Position numbers and translations under genes: made by a program. A stretch of 7,376 nt of DNA from Allobrachymonas sp. (lineage in GTDB: Bacteria; Pseudomonadota; Gammaproteobacteria; Burkholderiales; Burkholderiaceae_C), in NCBI GenBank assembly GCA_018054915.1, contig JAGPIR010000059.1, forward strand, positions 1 to 7,376, written 5' to 3'. The stretch's first letter is position 1, and each line of letters begins with the position of its first letter. Below the pieces are notes generated by a model. That model was not told the DNA's origin, ran no database searches, and saw only the letters and a list, made by a program, of their open reading frames with translations. Shown here one piece after another: positions 7,012-7,376 of the stretch.

Positions 7012-7028
7012 CCTGATCAGCTATCAGG
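7012..7028. repeat. Small hairpin CCTGAT-CAGCT-ATCAGG downstream of ygiQ
   Basis: CCTGAT (7012-7017) and ATCAGG (7023-7028) are perfect inverted copies around a 5-nt loop. The sequence after it (GCGTCTTTCC) has only a weak T-rich run, so this is at best a poor terminator. It starts 57 bp after the ygiQ stop and could protect the mRNA end. Confidence 0.35.
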
Positions 7029-7083
7029 GCGTCTTTCCATGCACTTCAGTACTTTTGGGAATGCAGAACAAGCGGCTAAGAAT

Positions 7084-7112
7084 TTGCTTGTCTGCCGACA
7101 GATGAAAAGCAA
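7084..7112. repeat. Interrupted stem-loop TTGCTT...AAGCAA
   Basis: TTGCTT (7084-7089) pairs with AAGCAA (7107-7112). Inside, TCTG (7091-7094) pairs with CAGA (7099-7102) around a CCGA loop, leaving an asymmetric internal loop. No T-tract follows, so it is not a terminator. It could be the 5' domain of a small RNA that ends at the terminator 34 bp downstream. Confidence 0.35.
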
Positions 7113-7145
7113 CCTTTTGGTGGATTGCATGCTCTTGTCGCAGTG

Positions 7146-7182
7146 ATCAGCCCCTGGATAGCCTCTCACGGGCTGATTTTTT
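7146..7182 (+). terminator. Intrinsic terminator downstream of ygiQ
   Basis: ATCAGCCC (7146-7153) and GGGCTGAT (7170-7177) form a perfect 8-bp stem around a 16-nt loop, and the stem runs straight into six T residues (7177-7182). This is the best terminator in the window. It lies about 190 bp beyond the ygiQ stop, so it ends either a long 3' UTR of the dxs-ygiQ unit or a separate short transcript. It insulates the CoA-transferase gene. Confidence 0.75.
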
Positions 7183-7201
7183 AGGGGATAACCATTAGAA
7201 T
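7173..7201 (+). promoter_or_regulatory. Candidate promoter of the CoA-transferase gene
   Basis: TAGAAT (7196-7201) matches the -10 consensus at five of six positions. CTGATT (7173-7178), 17 bp upstream, keeps the TGA core of a -35 but is otherwise weak and overlaps the terminator stem. Initiation near 7208 would give a leader of about 87 nt containing both tandem hairpins. Confidence 0.35.
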
Positions 7202-7213
7202 TTATGTATTCAG

Positions 7214-7239
7214 CAGAGTGCGCTCTGGGGGTATGCCCC
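7214..7239 (+). promoter_or_regulatory. Two back-to-back hairpins in the leader of the CoA-transferase gene
   Basis: CAGAG-TGCG-CTCTG (7214-7227) is followed without any gap by GGGG-TATG-CCCC (7228-7239). Each has a perfect stem and a 4-nt loop. They lie 55 bp before the start codon. Adjacent hairpins in a leader can be a ligand- or protein-binding site, but the loop sequences match no riboswitch class I know, including the ACGR loops of guanidine-II. Confidence 0.4.
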
Positions 7240-7279
7240 GTGTCAGGCAATTCTGTTGCTGCTTTTCCGCATTTCACAC

Positions 7280-7284
7280 AAGGA
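7280..7284 (+). promoter_or_regulatory. Ribosome binding site of the right-edge CDS
   Basis: AAGGA lies 10 bases before ATG 7295, an acceptable though slightly long spacing. It supports this start codon for the partial gene. Confidence 0.55.
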
Positions 7285-7294
7285 TCCAGATACC

Positions 7295-7376
7295 ATGGAA
7301 CAGATTTCCCGCGTCATGCACCCGTTGTTTCGAGAAAAAATCATGTCGGCCGAAGCTGCTGCGGCCCAGATCATGC
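7295..7376 (+). CDS. N-terminus of a probable acetyl-CoA hydrolase / CoA-transferase (3' end outside window)
   Basis: Only 27 codons are visible. The piece FREKIMSAEAAAAQIM (residues 12-27) resembles the N-terminus of acetyl-CoA hydrolase/transferase family proteins (succinyl-CoA:acetate CoA-transferase type), where a Met-Ser-Ala-Glu-x-Ala-Ala block precedes the DGMxVGMSGF glycine-rich segment. Family members move CoA between acyl groups such as acetate and succinate in the cytoplasm. The start is supported by AAGGA upstream and by the preceding terminator and candidate promoter, so this is probably an independent transcription unit. The catalytic glutamate and the diagnostic glycine motif lie beyond the window, so the call rests on a short match and the exact substrate cannot be given. 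Confidence 0.6.
   Translation, partial: MEQISRVMHPLFREKIMSAEAAAAQIM

Larger units (their letters stand above)
6955..7294. other. 340-bp non-coding, structured intergenic region
   Basis: Between the ygiQ stop and the next start codon I find no credible protein-coding gene. The stretch is visibly richer in A+T than the flanking genes. It holds a hairpin at 7012-7028, a larger interrupted stem-loop at 7084-7112, an intrinsic terminator at 7146-7182, a possible promoter just after it, and two adjacent hairpins at 7214-7239. It does not match tRNA, tmRNA, SRP RNA, RNase P RNA or any riboswitch that I can recognise by eye. Confidence 0.6.

Noticed and set aside
7084..7182. Known structured RNA (6S, tmRNA, SRP RNA, RNase P RNA or tRNA)
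   Set aside because: None of the hallmark sequences of these RNAs can be seen in the stretch, such as a T-loop, CCA end, tmRNA tag or RNase P core.
7214..7239. Guanidine-II (mini-ykkC) riboswitch
   Set aside because: That class has two hairpins with ACGR loops separated by a linker. Here the loops are TGCG and TATG and there is no linker.
7017..7277. 86-codon open frame on the minus strand in the gap after ygiQ
   Set aside because: It would be read through the terminator, the candidate promoter and the hairpins of the plus strand. The peptide resembles nothing I know and starts within the leader of the right-edge gene.
1..7376. Mobile element, CRISPR array, toxin-antitoxin or defence system
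   Set aside because: No transposase, integrase, spaced repeat series, terminal repeats or accessory-type gene pair is present. Nearly all the coding capacity is core or widely conserved genes.

Overview
The window looks like ordinary chromosome from a Burkholderiales betaproteobacterium, probably of the Alcaligenaceae/Bordetella group. This placement is an inference from the G+C-rich coding sequence, the consecutive xseB-ispA-dxs genes and the character of the proteins; no rRNA or marker gene fixes it. I see no transposase, phage gene, CRISPR array, tRNA or rRNA.

Layout: (1) At the left edge a tRNA adenosine deaminase gene (tadA) runs leftwards out of the window. (2) About 100 bp away and divergent is pgeF, a YfiH/LACC1-type peptidoglycan-editing protein. 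(3) Next, all rightward, come xseB (exonuclease VII small subunit), ispA (farnesyl diphosphate synthase, overlapping xseB by 4 bp) and dxs (1-deoxyxylulose-5-phosphate synthase). (4) Only 27 bp after dxs comes a large YgiQ-family radical SAM protein of unknown function. (5) A 340-bp non-coding stretch follows, with a good intrinsic terminator and several hairpins. (6) The last 82 bp begin a CDS that looks like an acetyl-CoA hydrolase/CoA-transferase.

How the genes work together: Dxs makes DXP, the first committed intermediate of the MEP isoprenoid pathway. IspA condenses the resulting C5 units to farnesyl diphosphate, the precursor of undecaprenyl phosphate, quinone side chains and heme O. 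PgeF acts on peptidoglycan precursor quality, so the region leans towards the cell envelope. XseB is a frequent passenger in this cluster. The role of YgiQ is unknown, and its position behind dxs may be only operon convenience.

I did not find a convincing new biological system. The places most worth a second look are the structured gap at 6955-7294 (possible small RNA, and two back-to-back hairpins in the leader of the CoA-transferase gene), the second cysteine cluster and variable linker/tail of YgiQ, and an inverted repeat just upstream of the likely dxs -10 element.
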